A DNA stretch of 36,488 bases from Amycolatopsis orientalis DSM 40040 = KCTC 9412 (GTDB lineage Bacteria > Actinomycetota > Actinomycetes > Mycobacteriales > Pseudonocardiaceae). Positions 32,222 to 36,488 of this stretch are shown here, piece after piece. The translations under genes and the position numbers were made by a program. Location: assembly GCF_000478275.1 (NCBI RefSeq), contig NZ_ASJB01000033.1, positions 1 through 36,488 of the forward strand. Direction: 5' to 3'. A model generated the notes under the pieces. The model saw only the letters and a list, made by a program, of their open reading frames with translations. It searched no databases and was not told the DNA's origin. The first letter of the stretch is position 1, and each line of letters starts with the position of its first letter.

Positions 32222-33405
32222 GTGTTGCGCTGGATAACCGCAGGGGAATCGCACGGACCCGCCCTCGCCGCCATCCTGGAAGGGATGCCCGCCGGGGTCG
32301 AGGTCACGACCGCCGAGGTGGGCGAGCAGCTCGCGCGAAGGAGGCTCGGTTTCGGCCGCAGCCCCCGGATGGGCTTCGAGACCGACCACGTCGTGTTCAC
32401 CGGCGGGGTCCGGCACGGGCTCACGCAGGGTGGCCCCGTCGCCGTCCAGATCGAGAACGCCGAGTGGCCGAAGTGGGAGAAGGTCATGTCGGCCGATCCC
32501 GTGCCCGCCGAGGAGCTGGAGGGCTTGGCGCGCAACGAGCCGCTGACCCGGCCCCGGCCCGGCCACGCCGACCTGCCCGGGATGCAGAAGTACGGCTTCC
32601 CCGAAGCCCGTCCGGTGCTGGAACGCGCGAGTGCCCGCGAGACCGCGTCCCGTACCGCGCTCGGCACGGTCGCCCGTGCGTACCTCAAGCAGCTGCTCGG
32701 GGTCGAGATCCTCAGCCACGTCGTGTCGATCGGCGGCGCCTCGGCGCCGGAAGGCCCACTCCCCGTGCCGTCCGATCTGGCCGCGATCGACGAGAGCCCG
32801 GTCCGGGCGTTCGGCCAGGAGGGGACCGACGCCATGGTCGCCGAGGTCGACGCCGTGCGGAAGGCGGGTGACACCGTCGGCGGCGTCATCGAGGTGATCG
32901 CCTACGGGCTGCCGCCGGGCCTCGGCTCGCACGTCCACTGGGACCGCAGGCTCGACGCCCGCCTCGCCGGCGCGCTCATGGGCGTGCAGGCGATGAAGGG
33001 CGTGGAGGTCGGCGACGGCTTCACCACGGCCACGCGCTGGGGCAGCCAGGCCCACGACGAGATCGACCGCGGCACCGGCCCGGTCGGGGTGACCCGCCGG
33101 TCCAACCGCGCGGGCGGGCTCGAAGGCGGCATCACCAACGGCGAGCCGCTGCGCGTGCGCGTCGCCATGAAGCCGATCTCGACCGTCCCCAAAGCACTGT
33201 CCACTGTGGATGTCACCACCGGCGAACCCGCGGTCGCCATCCACCAGCGTTCCGACGTCTGCGCGGTACCCCGCGCCGGGGTCGTGCTGGAATCGGTGGT
33301 CGCGCTGATCCTCGCCGACGCCGCGCTGGAGAAGTTCGGCGGCGACTCGCTGGCCGAGGGCAAGCGCAACGCCGAGGCATACCTGAAGGCGCTCGAGGAG
33401 CGCTG

Positions 33406-33409
<4 letters not shown>
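32222..33409 (+). CDS. aroC: Chorismate synthase
   Basis: 395-aa enzyme that converts EPSP to chorismate using reduced FMN, the last step of the shikimate pathway. Signatures are [20 protein letters not shown] at the start, [50 protein letters not shown] and [19 protein letters not shown]. The segment GFGRSPRM differs slightly from the common GYGRGxRM, but the arginines are kept. GTG 32222 starts at the usual place; see the structured spacer before it. The stop overlaps the aroK start (GTGA). With aroK, aroB and aroQ it forms a compact operon. Confidence 0.97.
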
Positions 33410-35891
<2,482 letters not shown>

Positions 35892-35895
<4 letters not shown>

Positions 35896-36443
35896 ACAAT
35901 CCGCCGGAGCTGGTCACCGCGCGGCTTCGGCTGCGGGCGCTGACCGAAGCCGACACCGAAGCGATCGTCGCGCTCTTCGCCGACCCGGCGATGAGCGCGC
36001 ATTTCGCGGTACCGCTCACCGATCCGTCCCGGGTCCGCGCCATGGTGGACCGGCGCCTGTCCTACGACGGCCCCGCGGGGATGGGGCATTGGGTGATCGA
36101 GCGGGACGGCGAGGTGATCGGCCTCGCCCATCTGCGGCCGTCGGAGGAACTGCCCGGCCGGGTTCCGGAGATCGGCTACTACCTCTCGCGGGCGCACGGC
36201 GGGAAGGGCCTGGCGACCGAGGCGGCGGGCGCGCTGCTGGCGCACGGGCTCACCGGGCTCGGCTTGTCATCGGTGTGGGCACTGGTCGGCGAGTCCAATG
36301 TGGCCAGTCAGAATCTGGTGCGGCGCTTGGGTTTCCTCGACGTCGGCGGCGGCGATCACTATGGCAGCGGGCCGCACCGCGTCTTCGTCGCGCTGCCGTC
36401 GGAACACGGCAAACCGCACCACATCGCAATGCCGCTAAGTTAA
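35892..36443 (+). CDS. GNAT acetyltransferase, RimJ/RimL-like
   Basis: 183 aa with the pattern of RimJ/RimL-type N-acetyltransferases: [20 protein letters not shown] at the start, [20 protein letters not shown] as the central strands, the acetyl-CoA loop [20 protein letters not shown], and [17 protein letters not shown] near the end. Substrate unknown. ATG 35892 overlaps the aroQ stop by 4 bp, so it is translated with the aro operon, though a link to aromatic synthesis is not implied. The last 45 bases of the window contain no gene. Confidence 0.9.
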
Positions 36444-36456
36444 GCGTGGTGTGATC
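36436..36456. repeat. Possible diverged element end
   Basis: TAAGTTAAGCGTGGTGTGATC matches 17 of 21 bases of the left end of element A (TAAGGCAAACGTGGCGTGAT plus C, positions 2-22). It overlaps the GNAT stop. The window ends before any partner repeat could be seen. Confidence 0.35.
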
Positions 36457-36488
36457 AGGATCTTCGGTGGGACGTCGTAGCGCTGCTC

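Overview
The window is high-GC actinobacterial chromosome. Its gene content and order (DUF948, DUF6167, alaS, ruvX, mltG, aroE, then an A24 peptidase, aroC, aroK, aroB, aroQ), a mycothiol-type enzyme, a DasR-like regulator and GTG/TTG starts point to a Pseudonocardiales-type actinomycete. Amycolatopsis is my best guess, from memory of similar sequences and not from a search. I can support thirty-seven protein genes. I saw no rRNA, tRNA, CRISPR array, phage or complete transposase gene.

Left part (1-11.4 kb): a 361-bp repeat element with terminal inverted repeats opens the window. Next come secreted or surface functions: a Tat-exported purple-acid-phosphatase-like phosphoesterase, a three-domain GH18 chitinase with a DasR-type operator in front, an unrecognised protein paired with a VOC protein, a Tat-exported phospholipase C, and a small membrane protein followed by a polysaccharide deacetylase/glycosyltransferase fusion resembling MatB.

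Core block (11.5-18.1 kb): DUF948, DUF6167, alaS, ruvX, mltG and aroE, tightly packed and mostly overlapping, all on +.

Island (about 18.1-31.4 kb): accessory genes separate aroE from the A24 peptidase that I remember as its neighbour in mycobacteria. It holds a GrpB-methyltransferase fusion, a TetR operon with two operators, a secreted endonuclease/phosphatase-family protein, a mycothiol-type enzyme with a NIPSNAP protein, a D-2-hydroxyacid dehydrogenase, a serine hydrolase, a complete GlcNAc-type PTS (HPr, EIIC, EIIB, EIIA) around dasR, and an ECF sigma/anti-sigma operon divergent from a Rieske lipoprotein. The island edges are dense clusters of palindromic repeats.

Right part (31.5-36.5 kb): A24 peptidase, aroC, aroK, a lipoprotein, aroB, aroQ and a GNAT acetyltransferase.

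Working together: the chitinase releases chitin oligomers outside the cell, the PTS imports GlcNAc, and DasR-like operators at both loci suggest one regulon. aroE, aroC, aroK, aroB and aroQ supply most of the shikimate pathway.

The most unusual material is non-coding. A 46-bp near-perfect palindrome, with arms beginning CTCGTGAGTGG and a 2-nt centre, recurs between genes. One copy has a different core that keeps its pairing. Twice the palindrome is split at its central TA by an element bounded by GTAAGGCAAA/TTTGCCTTAC. Other hairpin families, one with a conserved loop and variable arms, lie beside it.
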